Shown here one piece after another: positions 1 to 8,807 of a DNA stretch of 64,000 nucleotides. The notes below the pieces were generated by a model. The model was not told where the DNA came from, did no database searches, and saw nothing but the letters and a program-made list of their open reading frames with translations. The stretch is from Paenibacillus dokdonensis (GTDB taxonomy: Bacteria; Bacillota; Bacilli; Paenibacillales; Paenibacillaceae). The position numbers and the translations under genes are program-made. The DNA is taken from assembly GCF_004916975.1 (NCBI RefSeq), contig NZ_STGQ01000001.1:1016993-1080992 (forward strand). Direction: 5' to 3'. The stretch's first letter is position 1, and every line of letters starts with the position of its first letter.

Positions 1-116
1 AGTTCGTGTTCAAAGATGTGGATTTCCAAAAAACTCTAGTACAGCATTATAATGTGCAGAAATCGGAAATAAATGCATTTACCGGAACTAAAAATGAAGC
101 ATCCCCAGGGGAATAG
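1..116 (+). CDS. 3' end of an unidentified upstream gene (partial)
   Basis: The reading frame starting at base 3 is open from the window edge to a TAG at 114-116 and encodes about 37 residues ending in ASPGE. There is no start codon because the gene begins outside the window. It lies just upstream of a yqzE-like gene. In Bacillus that slot belongs to the last comG competence-pilus gene, but the visible tail has no diagnostic motif, so this identity is only a guess. The open frame is short and could be chance. Confidence 0.35.
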   Translation, partial: FVFKDVDFQKTLVQHYNVQKSEINAFTGTKNEASPGE

Positions 117-198
117 AGAATACGTCCAAAGTTCGGTTCGTTTAAAAAGCTGCGGATTTGCACAAGCTATAAGCATCAAAACTTCGGGGGGATGCACA

Positions 199-384
199 AT
201 GGCCAGCGGAGATGAACTTGTAAAATACATTACCGAACGAGTCGTGACATTCATCGAGACACCTAAGGAAGAGCGGCTTCGCCATACCAAGCCGAGAGAG
301 CCTTGGGGTGAAAAATGGTTTGGTATGATACCGTTAGGATTGACATTGATGAAGCGGCAACCTGGAAAGAAAAAGAAAATATAG
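199..384 (+). CDS. yqzE: YqzE-family small protein
   Basis: A 61-residue basic protein beginning MASGDELVKYITE and ending in a lysine-rich tail (PGKKKKI). The pattern GDELVKYIT..VV..IETPKEER, then a WG.KWFG.IP segment, is typical of the YqzE family found in Bacillales next to the comG operon. The role is unknown. An upstream ATG at 73 in the same frame would add 42 residues, but the run CGGGGGGAT just before 199 is the better ribosome site and the family length is about 60. A strong terminator follows 13 bases after the stop. Confidence 0.75.
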   Translation: MASGDELVKYITERVVTFIETPKEERLRHTKPREPWGEKWFGMIPLGLTLMKRQPGKKKKI

Positions 385-397
385 GACAAATCAAAAA

Positions 398-437
398 GAC
401 GCCATGACCGGATTCAACCGGCCTTGGCGCCTTTTTT
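398..437 (+). terminator. Intrinsic terminator after yqzE
   Basis: GACGCCATGACCGG pairs with CCGGCCTTGGCGCC around a six-base loop and is followed by TTTTTTCTTTT. It ends the yqzE transcript and also lies beyond the 3' end of the convergent gene at 444, so it may serve both strands. Confidence 0.8.
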
Positions 438-443
438 CTTTTG

Positions 444-1433
444 TCACATATGAGATAAGTTCATACTGCGAAACTCGCCATGCGAAAGTAGTGCGGAAGC
501 CGGTAAATAACGGGTGCCGGCCGCTCCTGATGCAGCATAGAGCACAATTTCTTTATTTTCTGCTATCGACCAAGAATGGAGACCGGTAATGGCAAAAGGC
601 GCTCCATAATTTGCATTATGGCCAGGGGAGGTAAACACAAGACTGCTTTGCTCTGATTTGACAGCCTGCATCAAGTCAGTCGTTCCCTTCAATGAGAGCT
701 TAGGCGATTTGAGCCATAATAGGTTGTCGTATGGATCGCTGTCCCGCTGCTGTTCAGGCAGGATTGTGCTTGTGAGGTGAATTCCAGGATGGGGAGTTAA
801 GCCGCCGCTTCCCATATCCGAAGCAGAGGCTGTTTCGACAGGCAGCTCCTCAGCGGTTATTCCATGAATATAGACCGCTTTTTTGCCCGGCACTGAGATT
901 CTCCATACCGGCAGCAGTGTAGAATACTGCGCATCGATATTTGTGCCAGCCGGAAGACTGGAACCTGCGGTCAGGATGCCAAGCTGCTTCAAACGATTAT
1001 AAAGGGCCTGAGAGTTATACGGCATGGATTCATCCCGGCCGTACTCGCTCAGTATATAGTTCCCATCATCAGTCGAAGTCAAAATCAGATAACCGATGGG
1101 TTTGCCGTTTTGGCTTACCGTAGCCAGCCAGCTGTGTGTGCCCGGGCCCAGAGGGTCATAAGAGATACTCGCATTTTTCCACTTGCCAAATGAATCTTGT
1201 CCAGACAGTTCATTGACCACATCCTTCGTAAAGCTTTGCAGTGAGGAAGGGACGGCAGCCTTCTTTTGACCGAAGACCATATTTTTCAGAGCAGATGCTG
1301 TATTTATAGAGACACTTTGCTTGGTTGATGTGACTTTGCCCGCTGCTTCCGCTGTACCCATGCCATTCGATAGAAGGCACTCTGCAAGGAGGAGGACTAC
1401 GGCGGTTTTCGTGGTGAAGGAGAGAATATTCAT
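444..1433 (-). CDS. Secreted protein of unknown function
   Basis: 329 residues. The N-terminus is a classical Sec signal peptide: Lys-9 near the start, the hydrophobic run AVVLLLAECLL, then an Ala-rich cleavage region (TAEAAG, about residue 31). The mature part has no Cys pair, no transmembrane helix and no motif I recognise. It alternates short beta-like stretches (for example SWLATVSQNGKPIGYLIL) with Ser/Thr/Gly-rich linkers. The start is supported by AAAGGTGA seven bases upstream. It stands alone between yqzE, which is convergent, and yqhG, which lies 140 bp upstream on the same strand. Exported and probably extracellular or wall-associated; no function is proposed. Confidence 0.75.
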   Translation of the reverse strand: MNILSFTTKTAVVLLLAECLLSNGMGTAEAAGKVTSTKQSVSINTASALKNMVFGQKKAAVPSSLQSFTKDVVNELSGQDSFGKWKNASISYDPLGPGTHSWLATVSQNGKPIGYLILTSTDDGNYILSEYGRDESMPYNSQALYNRLKQLGILTAGSSLPAGTNIDAQYSTLLPVWRISVPGKKAVYIHGITAEELPVETASASDMGSGGLTPHPGIHLTSTILPEQQRDSDPYDNLLWLKSPKLSLKGTTDLMQAVKSEQSSLVFTSPGHNANYGAPFAITGLHSWSIAENKEIVLYAASGAAGTRYLPASALLSHGEFRSMNLSHM

Positions 1434-1574
1434 TCATTTCACCTTTCTTGTGTTTCAAAGTTAATGTTAATTGTAGGGGACAAGCCCTGAAAAGGCTGTT
1501 GCAAGCTGTCGTGCAGCCGTATGATTATGGGGTTCTATTTTTGCCTTCTTTTAGCGAGGAAGGTCTAATAGCAT

Positions 1575-2510
1575 CTAGCGGGCAGACCGCAGGTGAAACA
1601 GACCGCAGGTTATGGCGGACAAATGTACCTTGGGCTCGTATTGCCATGTCGTTTCACTGCGCCTATTGCCGTATTGCTCACGGATCCCTACCAGTTTTTC
1701 CTCATCCGGCTCTTTAAGCAGGTCCTCATAATAGATGTCGATCACAGCAAGCTCCTCACTCAGGCGTTCTCTGGCTTGCTCAGCCCAACCATAATCCATT
1801 TCTGCAAGCAACCGGGTCATGTAGGATTCCAGCGAGCCAGCAGCCTGAGATAGTGATATCGACGCCGGCTGTATATGGATGTTCTCGGGAAGACGGGGGC
1901 TCATGGTCAGGCCTTTTAACCGTTCAGGAAAATGGGAGACGATTCTGCCCGAGACTAGCGATATTCCGACAAAATGAAGCTCTTCCTTTTTCACATCACA
2001 GGCCATTTCCGCCTTGAAGCATACCCCGAGCCATGGCTCATAGGCGGCAGAGAATAGCGTTTCACGCTGCAGAGCAGCGGGCTGCTCGAAGAGATAAAGA
2101 GCGGAGCCGTCCTGCCGGGCGGCGTTCCAGATTTGCTGAAGCCTGCTGCTGCCGTAAGTCACATCCTCGCGCTGGATTCGTCCCGGACCGATTCGCGGCA
2201 CCATGGGCGCCGTACCGAAGTAACGTGATAGAATACCGTCCTGCTGAGGCTGCGATTGCGGATCGGTGTGTGTCTGTTCGTTTTTGTCGTATTGCTCGGG
2301 GTCAAAGACGAAGGTGAAAGAAAGAGTCTCCGGTTCTACGCCGGTTCTTTCGACAAATCCCCAGTAATAAGGCCGGTTGGTCAGCTGCTTGTCTGCCTGC
2401 GGCGACAGCTTGACTGTCACATGGAACGGCGACTTTTCAATAATCTGGCATTCTGTACTTTCAAGATAAGTCATCATGTGCTCTTGAACGTGCTGCGGTG
2501 ACATACTCAT
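1575..2510 (-). CDS. yqhG: YqhG-family protein
   Basis: 311 residues with no signal peptide or membrane helix. It matches my knowledge of the YqhG family, which is encoded beside the SNF2 helicase yqhH in Bacillus; its function is unknown. The N-terminal 70 residues carry the family pattern (HVQEHMMTYLE...HVTVKLSP.ADK.L.NRPYYWGFVE), followed by an acidic middle and a C-terminal part with DIYYEDLL. The gene starts one base after the yqhH stop (TAG-C-ATG), so the two are almost certainly translationally coupled and co-transcribed. A second ATG two codons in is an equally possible start. Confidence 0.8.
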   Translation of the reverse strand: MSMSPQHVQEHMMTYLESTECQIIEKSPFHVTVKLSPQADKQLTNRPYYWGFVERTGVEPETLSFTFVFDPEQYDKNEQTHTDPQSQPQQDGILSRYFGTAPMVPRIGPGRIQREDVTYGSSRLQQIWNAARQDGSALYLFEQPAALQRETLFSAAYEPWLGVCFKAEMACDVKKEELHFVGISLVSGRIVSHFPERLKGLTMSPRLPENIHIQPASISLSQAAGSLESYMTRLLAEMDYGWAEQARERLSEELAVIDIYYEDLLKEPDEEKLVGIREQYGNRRSETTWQYEPKVHLSAITCGLFHLRSAR

Positions 2511-2511
2511 G

Positions 2512-4254
2512 CTAAGCTTCTTCCTCCCTAACTGTCTCGGATTCGTAATCGACCTGGCGCTTGATCTGATCCAGTGTTTGGCCGAGTGTACTCACCTTCT
2601 GCCGGATTTCATCATTGGAATCAGATTCCAAGAATAGCTTATACAGGCTTTTTTCCAGGGATTCCTGTTTTTCGAAACGCTCAAGAATGACATCAAGACC
2701 GCCTATGACCATTTCGAACATATTGATTTTTTCATGGAGCAAATGCAGGATATGTTCTTCGATTGTTCCGGAAGTAGAGAGGTTGTAAATTTGCACATCC
2801 TTCTGTTGACCGAGACGGTGAACACGTCCAATTCGCTGTTCCACGCGCATGGGATTCCATGGCAGGTCGAAGTTGATCATATGGTGACAGAATTGAAGAT
2901 TGATTCCCTCGCCGCCTGCCTCGGTCGCAATCATAACCTGGGCGCGTCCTCTGAAAAGGTCCATCATCCAGTCTTTTTTGCCCCGGTTCATACCGCCGCG
3001 ATATGGAACACAGATCAGGCCATGTGTCTGAAAATACTGAAGCAGGTATTCCTGAGTGGCCCGGTATTCGGTGAATACAATGACCTTTTCATTCATCTGC
3101 TTGATCAGCTCAATCGTTTTCTCGGCCTTGGTATTCGCTTTAATGGCTTTAATGGCGGTCACCAGCTCCCATACCTTGGCCGTGAGCGGCGACTCATCCG
3201 GAATTTTTTTCGATAGGTTCACAAGGGTGAGGAACACGGCGTCACGGCTGCTGCATACCTCACGCTGCAGGGTCACGAGCGACAGCATGCTGCTCAGATT
3301 CCCCCCGGAAGCCTTATACTGGTCTTTGACAAAAGCGGTCACACCGTCATATAAAGCTTGTTCTTCTGGCGAAAGCTGTAGGCTGACATTACTCACATTC
3401 CGCTTGGTAAAATGAACGGGTCCCTCGCCCCGGCGATTGCGGATCATAACCTTGGCGAGCTCGTCTTTGAGCTGATCCTGATTCTTGGGCTGGCGTTTTC
3501 CGACCACGAAATTGGTAGCGAAGTCGCCTTGGCGGCCAAGCTGTCCGGGCTTCAGTAAAGTAATGAGATTGAACAGCTCACTCATATCGTTTTGCACCGG
3601 AGTGGCTGTCAGCAGAAGACAGTATTTTTTGCGAAGCTTCTGAATGAACTGATAGTTTGTCGTTTTCTTGTTCTTCAGCTTATGGGCCTCGTCGATGATC
3701 AGCATGTCATATTCCTGCTTCAGCAGAAATTCCTTGTGAGGATCGCGTTTGGCCGTATCTATGGAAGCTACCACGACATCGGAATGCCAGGTATACGCCT
3801 TTTTCTGAGCTACGGCTGGGATGCCGAATTTGCTGCTTAGCTCCCGCACCCACTGCAATACCAGAGATGCCGGGACGAGGATCAGTACTTTGGACACAAG
3901 TCCGCGGATCATATATTCTTTTAAAATCATTCCTGCTTCTATTGTTTTACCAAGACCAACCTCATCGGCCAAAATAGCTCTGCCGGACATTTCGAACAGC
4001 ACCTTGTGAGCTGTATCCAGTTGATGGGGAAGCGGGGACAGACCCTGCAAATGTTTCAGGCATTGCAGCTCATCAAAGCTGGTCACCAGACGCGCTTCTT
4101 CTCCCTGTATCGCCAGCTGTGCGAGCCGCCAGTCTCCCCAGGGGCCGCCTTTTTCTAGGCGATTATTCAGCTGCTCAAGCCAGCTGCGGTCGATGTGCAA
4201 GGGAACCGGAAGGTCCTGAGACTGTCCGCTCCCGCTGATTTGGGAAGTATTCAT
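2512..4254 (-). CDS. yqhH: SNF2-family helicase YqhH
   Basis: 580 residues from the ATG at 4254, which has GGAGG six bases upstream; a longer frame from 4320 lacks a ribosome site. Two RecA-like domains are visible: DEVGLGKT (Walker A, residues about 97-104) and DEAH (about 188-191), then LLTATP, and a C-terminal helicase half with IATEAGGEGINLQ and the motif VI sequence QRIGRVHRLGQ. This is the SWI2/SNF2 (RapA-like) superfamily 2 architecture, an ATP-driven DNA or nucleoprotein translocase. Its physiological substrate is not known for this family. It is the first gene of a two-gene unit with yqhG. Confidence 0.9.
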   Translation of the reverse strand: MNTSQISGSGQSQDLPVPLHIDRSWLEQLNNRLEKGGPWGDWRLAQLAIQGEEARLVTSFDELQCLKHLQGLSPLPHQLDTAHKVLFEMSGRAILADEVGLGKTIEAGMILKEYMIRGLVSKVLILVPASLVLQWVRELSSKFGIPAVAQKKAYTWHSDVVVASIDTAKRDPHKEFLLKQEYDMLIIDEAHKLKNKKTTNYQFIQKLRKKYCLLLTATPVQNDMSELFNLITLLKPGQLGRQGDFATNFVVGKRQPKNQDQLKDELAKVMIRNRRGEGPVHFTKRNVSNVSLQLSPEEQALYDGVTAFVKDQYKASGGNLSSMLSLVTLQREVCSSRDAVFLTLVNLSKKIPDESPLTAKVWELVTAIKAIKANTKAEKTIELIKQMNEKVIVFTEYRATQEYLLQYFQTHGLICVPYRGGMNRGKKDWMMDLFRGRAQVMIATEAGGEGINLQFCHHMINFDLPWNPMRVEQRIGRVHRLGQQKDVQIYNLSTSGTIEEHILHLLHEKINMFEMVIGGLDVILERFEKQESLEKSLYKLFLESDSNDEIRQKVSTLGQTLDQIKRQVDYESETVREEEA

Positions 4255-4479
4255 GCCCGTACCTCCTTCATTTTCGTATACATACGTATGTGTAGTATGC
4301 ACGTAAACGAAAGAGTTCATAACAGGGCTGAAAGGAATGGTAACCGTAAGAACAGGAAAGATTTTTCATGAATATTTTCAAAGATCGGGTGTCAAAAAAG
4401 TGAGATTGATGGAGAAAAAATGAGGTTGTCCGTTATTGAAGAGCTTACATGCCTTAAATTTCAGGGCAGCTTTGTAGTG

Positions 4480-4528
4480 TTACAATATGTGGTATAGTAT
4501 AATGAGTAGCGAACACAATATATTGTAC
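4480..4528 (+). promoter_or_regulatory. nrdJ promoter with two NrdR-like boxes
   Basis: A TATAAT -10 element at 4498-4503 is flanked by two related AT-rich boxes: TTACAATATGTGGTAT (4480-4495) and ACACAATATATTGTAC (4513-4528). Both share ACAATAT and a trailing T.GT, and their cores are 33 bp apart, about three helical turns. The second is a near match to the known NrdR consensus (ACAC-rich palindrome centred on ATAT). NrdR is the ATP/dATP-sensing repressor of ribonucleotide reductase genes; occupancy here would cover the promoter. The regulator assignment is inferred from the motif. Confidence 0.65.
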
Positions 4529-4608
4529 GTGGTGATCGAAAAATCGATTAAATGGCTTATATTTAGTGTATGAAATAATACCAATTATTTTATGGGAGGT
4601 TGTTTCAT

Positions 4609-7209
4609 TTGGGTATGATTCGGCAAAAACAAAAGCTTGAGGGATTGAGTGAAAAAATCTTTTTGGACCGCTATGCCTGGAAGGACCCGGATACCAGCCA
4701 TGCGAAGGTTGGGGACGTTGTTCTCGTGCTGACCAAGGACGATCCGAAGTTTCCTACCAAGGAAGTCGGCGAGATCGTGAACCGTGAAGGCAGCATCGTG
4801 ACTGTCAAAACCCGTCGGGGTGAGCTGGTCGAATCTCATGTGGATAAATTGACTATAAATATAGAGAAAACACCGGAAGAGATGTGGGACCGTTTGGCGG
4901 GAGCGATGGCTTCCGTGGAGGAAACCCCAGAGCTTCAAGAAGGATGGCAGGAAAAATTCCGTTACATTCTGGACGACTGGAAGCTGGTTCCGGGCGGCCG
5001 TATTGCCGCGGGCGCAGGCGCGAGCGAGGAACTGACACTGTTCAACTGTTACGTCATTCCTTCGCCAAAAGACAGCCGCGGCGGGATCATGTCCACACTG
5101 TCCGAGATGACAGAAATTATGGCGCGCGGTGGGGGCGTTGGCATTAACCTGTCTTCTTTGCGTCCGCGCAGAGCGGTAGTGAAGGGTGTTAACGGTTCCT
5201 CCAGCGGCTCAGTATCCTGGGGAGGCTTGTTCAGCTACACGACTGGACTCATTGAGCAGGGCGGAAGCCGCAGAGGCGCGTTGATGCTGATGATCAATGA
5301 TTGGCACCCGGATGTACTGGATTTCATCACCGTCAAGCAGACGATGGGACAGGTCACCAATGCAAACTTGTCCGTTTGCGTGAGCAATGATTTTATGAAG
5401 GCAGTCAAAGAGGATCTCGACTGGGATTTGGTCTTCCCGGATACAACAGAGCCGGATTACAACGAAGTATGGGACTGCGACCTCGACAAATGGAAGAAGG
5501 AAGGTCGCAGTGTAATTCATTACCGCACCGTCAAGGCGCGTGAAATTTGGCATACGATTATTGAATCGGCTTGGAAATCCGCAGAACCGGGTGTCGTATT
5601 CATGGAATATTACAACCAGATGTCCAACAGCTGGTACTTCAATCCGATCATCTGCACGAATCCATGTGGTGAGCAAGGATTGCCTGCATGGGGTGTCTGC
5701 AACCTGTCCGCCATGAATCTCTCCAAGTTCTACAATGAAGAAAAGCATGATGTGGCTTGGGACGATCTGGCACTGACAACGCGTTATTCCGTGCGTTTCC
5801 TGGATAATGTCATTAGCAAGACGCCGTATCATTTTGAAGAAAATGAAGAGAACCAAAAGAAAGAGCGCCGCGTTGGCCTTGGCACCATGGGTCTGGCTGA
5901 GCTGATGATCAAGCTGAATATCCGTTACGGCAGTCCGGAATCCATGGAATTTCTGGATAAGCTGTATGGATTTATCGCCCGTGAAGCCTATTTGGCATCG
6001 GCTGAAATTGCAGGGGAGAAGGGTTCCTTCCCGGCGTTCGACGCGGAGCTGTATCTCCAAAGCGGCTTTATGAAAAATATGACCGAAGTGTACCCTGAGG
6101 TAGAAGCAGCCGTTCGGGAAACCGGCATGCGCAACGTTACGGTTATTACTCAGGCGCCAACGGGCAGCACGGGAACCATGGTAGGCACATCAACAGGTAT
6201 CGAGCCATATTTTGCCTTCAAATACTTCCGCCAGAGCCGCCTGGGCTTTGACGAGCAGTTCGTGCCGATTGCCCAGGACTGGCTGGACGCCCATCCTGGC
6301 GAAGAACTGCCGGATTACTATGTAACCGCAATGGATTTGTCCGCCGAGGATCATATTCGCGCTCAAGCAGCAATCCAGCGCTGGGTAGACAGCTCCATCT
6401 CCAAGACTGCGAACTGCCCGGCAGATTTCACCGTCGAAGAAACAGGGCGTCTCTATGAGTTGGCTTTCGATCTTGGCTGCAAAGGCGTAACCATTTATCG
6501 TGACGGAAGCCGCGATGTGCAGGTGCTGCAAACAGAGAAGAAGGAAGACAAGCAGCCGGAGGCAGCCCTAAATGAAGCGGCCAGCACGAAAGAAGCAGAA
6601 TATGCGGAGCCTGCAGCCGCTAAAACACTGCCGGCTGTTCTGAATGAGTCCGGTACAAAAGTCGTTGACAAGCAGTATAAGCGCCGCCCACAAGTGCTGC
6701 GCGGGGCAACATACAAGATTAATACGCCATTTGGCATGGCATATATCACAATCAATGATTTGGACGGTATTCCAAGTGAGATTTTTCTGAACGTGGGCAA
6801 AGCCGGTTCTGATGTGTTTGCGATGGCGGAAGCCTTGGGGCGTGTATGTTCCCTGTTCTTGCGTTACGGAGATCATGGTCAGAAGGTCGAGCTGCTGATC
6901 AAGCATCTGAAGGGTATCGGAGGTTCCGGCGCGATCGGCTTTGGCGCCAACCGTGTCGAATCCATCGCAGATGCTGTGGCGAAGGCGCTTGAAACCCATG
7001 TGCAGTCAGGCTACGAGGAAGATCACAACCCGGCACCGGTTGCTGCAACATTGGCACCAGAAACCGTAGATCACGGCGGCGGACATGATCACCGCTACGA
7101 TGATCCACAAGCTTCGCGAGATCTTTGCCCGTCCTGCGGATCCGCAACGCTGATCAATATCGAAGGCTGTAAAACCTGCGGAAACTGCGGTTACAGTAAG
7201 TGCTCGTAA
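4609..7209 (+). CDS. nrdJ: Adenosylcobalamin-dependent ribonucleoside reductase (class II)
   Basis: About 866 residues. Class II ribonucleotide reductase makes deoxynucleotides using a radical generated from adenosylcobalamin and works with or without oxygen. Seen in the sequence: an N-terminal extension of about 90 residues; the NPCGEQ finger-loop cysteine with the partner cysteine in WGVCNLS; APTGSTGTM phosphate-binding loop; a variable linker rich in Ala and Glu; and a C-terminal tail with CPSCG, CKTCGNCG and a final KCS, the redox-active and zinc-like cysteines seen in long NrdJ proteins. Start: GGGAGG at 4594-4599 fits TTG 4609 (spacing 9) better than TTG 4600 or ATG 4615. It is monocistronic. 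The nearest clear terminator is 300 bp downstream, inside a repeat. Confidence 0.93.
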   Translation: MGMIRQKQKLEGLSEKIFLDRYAWKDPDTSHAKVGDVVLVLTKDDPKFPTKEVGEIVNREGSIVTVKTRRGELVESHVDKLTINIEKTPEEMWDRLAGAMASVEETPELQEGWQEKFRYILDDWKLVPGGRIAAGAGASEELTLFNCYVIPSPKDSRGGIMSTLSEMTEIMARGGGVGINLSSLRPRRAVVKGVNGSSSGSVSWGGLFSYTTGLIEQGGSRRGALMLMINDWHPDVLDFITVKQTMGQVTNANLSVCVSNDFMKAVKEDLDWDLVFPDTTEPDYNEVWDCDLDKWKKEGRSVIHYRTVKAREIWHTIIESAWKSAEPGVVFMEYYNQMSNSWYFNPIICTNPCGEQGLPAWGVCNLSAMNLSKFYNEEKHDVAWDDLALTTRYSVRFLDNVISKTPYHFEENEENQKKERRVGLGTMGLAELMIKLNIRYGSPESMEFLDKLYGFIAREAYLASAEIAGEKGSFPAFDAELYLQSGFMKNMTEVYPEVEAAVRETGMRNVTVITQAPTGSTGTMVGTSTGIEPYFAFKYFRQSRLGFDEQFVPIAQDWLDAHPGEELPDYYVTAMDLSAEDHIRAQAAIQRWVDSSISKTANCPADFTVEETGRLYELAFDLGCKGVTIYRDGSRDVQVLQTEKKEDKQPEAALNEAASTKEAEYAEPAAAKTLPAVLNESGTKVVDKQYKRRPQVLRGATYKINTPFGMAYITINDLDGIPSEIFLNVGKAGSDVFAMAEALGRVCSLFLRYGDHGQKVELLIKHLKGIGGSGAIGFGANRVESIADAVAKALETHVQSGYEEDHNPAPVAATLAPETVDHGGGHDHRYDDPQASRDLCPSCGSATLINIEGCKTCGNCGYSKCS

Positions 7210-7422
7210 GGAAGCTGCAGTGATGGACTTTAAGAGATGATAGAGGCGTGTGTGGGAGCTAATGTAATCCTTCAAAAGGTTTGGGAATTTAGACTAGTTA
7301 AACCCGCGCCACAATTGGGTTTGTTGATTTCAGCGTAATAATAATTTGCAAACCACTGAAATTTTAATGGGTTCTAAGATTGGCTGTTTTGACAAAGTTT
7401 GAAAAGGATTAATTCCGATTAA
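7210..7422. other. AT-rich spacer downstream of nrdJ
   Basis: No coding frame with a ribosome site is visible. The stretch holds ATCCTTCAAAAGGTTTGG at 7267-7284, repeated at 9891-9908. The segment 7295-7422 is missing from the second copy: in that copy TTTAGAC joins directly to AGTTGAAAAAGC. A deletion between short AC-AGTT-like ends would explain the difference. Confidence 0.5.
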
Positions 7423-7599
7423 ACAGTTGAAAAAGCTTTATCTAAAATCACAAAGATTGGAAAAGCTTTGCACATATTTTTCTCACTAATTGAAAAAGGT
7501 TTACAAAAAACGAAGCGTTAAATACCGCTTCGTTTTTTTTGTGAGATTCTGGGTGACTGAAAGCGAATGTTCGTTCTATAATTAAAGGGGATATAAAAA
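7423..7599 (+). repeat. Repeat copy A: terminator plus promoter module
   Basis: About 177 bp that recurs as copy B at 9941-10107 with few changes. In order it contains an AT-rich stretch with AAAAGCTTT twice, a terminator hairpin (AACGAAGCG / CGCTTCGTT with a T run, 7505-7539), then GCGAATGTTCGTTC (7563-7576) directly followed by TATAAT (7577-7582) and AAAGGGG. The GAAT-N4-GTTC element is one base off the Gram-positive LexA core GAAC-N4-GTTC. Similarity ends at GGGGATATAAAAA, just where a new gene would start. The two copies flank the metX-like/lysR pair. Confidence 0.8.
7505..7539 (+). terminator. Intrinsic terminator within repeat copy A
   Basis: AACGAAGCG-TTAAATAC-CGCTTCGTT followed by a run of T. 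It could end the nrdJ transcript or the unit formerly upstream of the promoter in this repeat. In copy B the stem is shortened to CGAA-ACCGC-TTCG. Confidence 0.75.
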
Positions 7600-7643
7600 G
7601 GGAATCTTTCTATGCCTGATAGACAGCCAATGCAAGTTACGAT

Positions 7644-8663
7644 CTATTTTTTTGTGCTAAGTGACAACAAGTGTTTTAGATTATCATCAATAAATTGATT
7701 ATCGGTACTGTTGATTCCACGACCGGCAAAATGACCCCAAAGCGATTGTATTGGGTTAAAGGTAGCATTAGGAATACGCTCCGCTTCATATTCATTATCT
7801 TCCGCTGTGCAGAAGAGGTCTGTGCTCCCTGGCATGATGCAGGCAAGAGCCTTTATGCTCTTAAGCGCTTTATCAAAATCTCCGTTATAGGAGGGGTTGT
7901 CACTAATATCTGCATGCTGGCCTGTCCATAGCATGGACAGAACATTATGCGGATCCATATTCATAAAGCTATTTTCCCAGACACCAGCTACAAAATCCTC
8001 CAATGATTCAAAACCCATCTCATGATAAAGTTCCTCTCTATAAAACGCATGGGATAATCCCCATCCCGCATAGACCCGGCCAACGGCGCGCATATCTGCA
8101 GAAGTTAATTGATTTAGTTTACTTGAGTCGAAACCGACTGCAGATAGCAGTGAAGCTTTTACACCTTCCAGCACCACATAGGTGTGAGGCCATGGTTTGG
8201 CGATTCCTCCGAAAGGTGCAATTCGTTCGACCATCTCTGGGTAACTTGCGCCCCATTGAAATGCTTGAATGCCGCCCATGGACCACCCTACGACGAGAGC
8301 AATCTTTTGGATACCGAATTTCTCGGTCAGCAGCTGGTGCTGTAATTGAACATTGTCATAGATGGTTACCTGTGGAAAGTTAGCTCGATCGAATGGATGA
8401 GGCGTGTTACTGGGAGAGGAAGAGAGTCCATTGCCCAGCAAGTTTGGAACAATAATAAAGTATTTCTCTGGGTCCAGCGCCATCCCGTCGCCAATTAACC
8501 ATTCATTTTGAACATGCTGATCTCCAAAAGCCGTAGGATAGACAATAACATTATCTTTCTGTTCATTTAATTTTCCAAAAGTTTTATAAGCGATAAAAGC
8601 GTTTGGTAACATCACTCCTGATTGTAAAATGACATCACCCAATTTAAAAATTTCATAATCCAT
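7644..8663 (-). CDS. Alpha/beta hydrolase of the homoserine O-acetyltransferase (MetX) family
   Basis: 339 residues from the ATG at 8663; GGGAG lies 10 bases upstream, and a GTG at 8696 has no ribosome site. The nucleophile elbow GWSMGG (Ser-128), an oxyanion-loop region near NLLGNGLSSSPSN, a C-terminal acid in PGSTDLF and a His in WGHFAG form the expected Ser-Asp-His triad of the MetX-like clan. True MetX acylates homoserine for methionine synthesis. This member is shorter and stands next to a LysR regulator, not methionine genes, so the substrate is open and esterase or acyltransferase activity is equally possible. It is divergent from lysR and flanked by the repeat pair, which suggests arrival as a cassette. 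Confidence 0.75.
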   Translation of the reverse strand: MDYEIFKLGDVILQSGVMLPNAFIAYKTFGKLNEQKDNVIVYPTAFGDQHVQNEWLIGDGMALDPEKYFIIVPNLLGNGLSSSPSNTPHPFDRANFPQVTIYDNVQLQHQLLTEKFGIQKIALVVGWSMGGIQAFQWGASYPEMVERIAPFGGIAKPWPHTYVVLEGVKASLLSAVGFDSSKLNQLTSADMRAVGRVYAGWGLSHAFYREELYHEMGFESLEDFVAGVWENSFMNMDPHNVLSMLWTGQHADISDNPSYNGDFDKALKSIKALACIMPGSTDLFCTAEDNEYEAERIPNATFNPIQSLWGHFAGRGINSTDNQFIDDNLKHLLSLSTKK

Positions 8664-8740
8664 CGTATGGTCGCTCCCTTCAAAATGAAAAACCACATGT
8701 TCAGTGTGATCTCTTGTGCTTAGTATAAAGCCGTGGTACT

Positions 8741-8787
8741 CTCAATAAAAGTGAATATAATTCAAGATAGCATTCAATAAAATTGAA
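8741..8787. promoter_or_regulatory. Paired LysR-type operator between the divergent genes
   Basis: TTCAATAAAATTGAA (8773-8787) is a perfect palindrome with the T-N11-A pattern of LysR boxes. CTCAATAAAAGTGAA (8741-8755) is an imperfect copy 32 bp away, three helical turns on the same face. The pair sits in the intergenic region of the hydrolase and lysR genes, as expected for a divergent LysR target and autoregulated promoter. Confidence 0.6.
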
Positions 8788-8807
8788 AGATTAAAGGAGA
8801 GCATCGG

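Noticed and set aside
36..389. 117-codon minus-strand frame opposite yqzE
   Set aside because: It runs antiparallel to a recognised small gene and lacks a plausible start site.
4320..4608. Possible cobalamin riboswitch before the B12-dependent reductase
   Set aside because: No B12-box-like conserved segment or large structured leader; the region holds NrdR-like boxes instead.
5209..6060. 283-codon minus-strand frame inside nrdJ
   Set aside because: Shadow frame of a highly conserved gene; no family pattern and no ribosome site.
7612..7698. Short frame MPDRQPMQVTIY after repeat copy A as a real gene
   Set aside because: It runs into the 3' end of the convergent hydrolase gene and is too short; kept only as a hint of a truncated gene.
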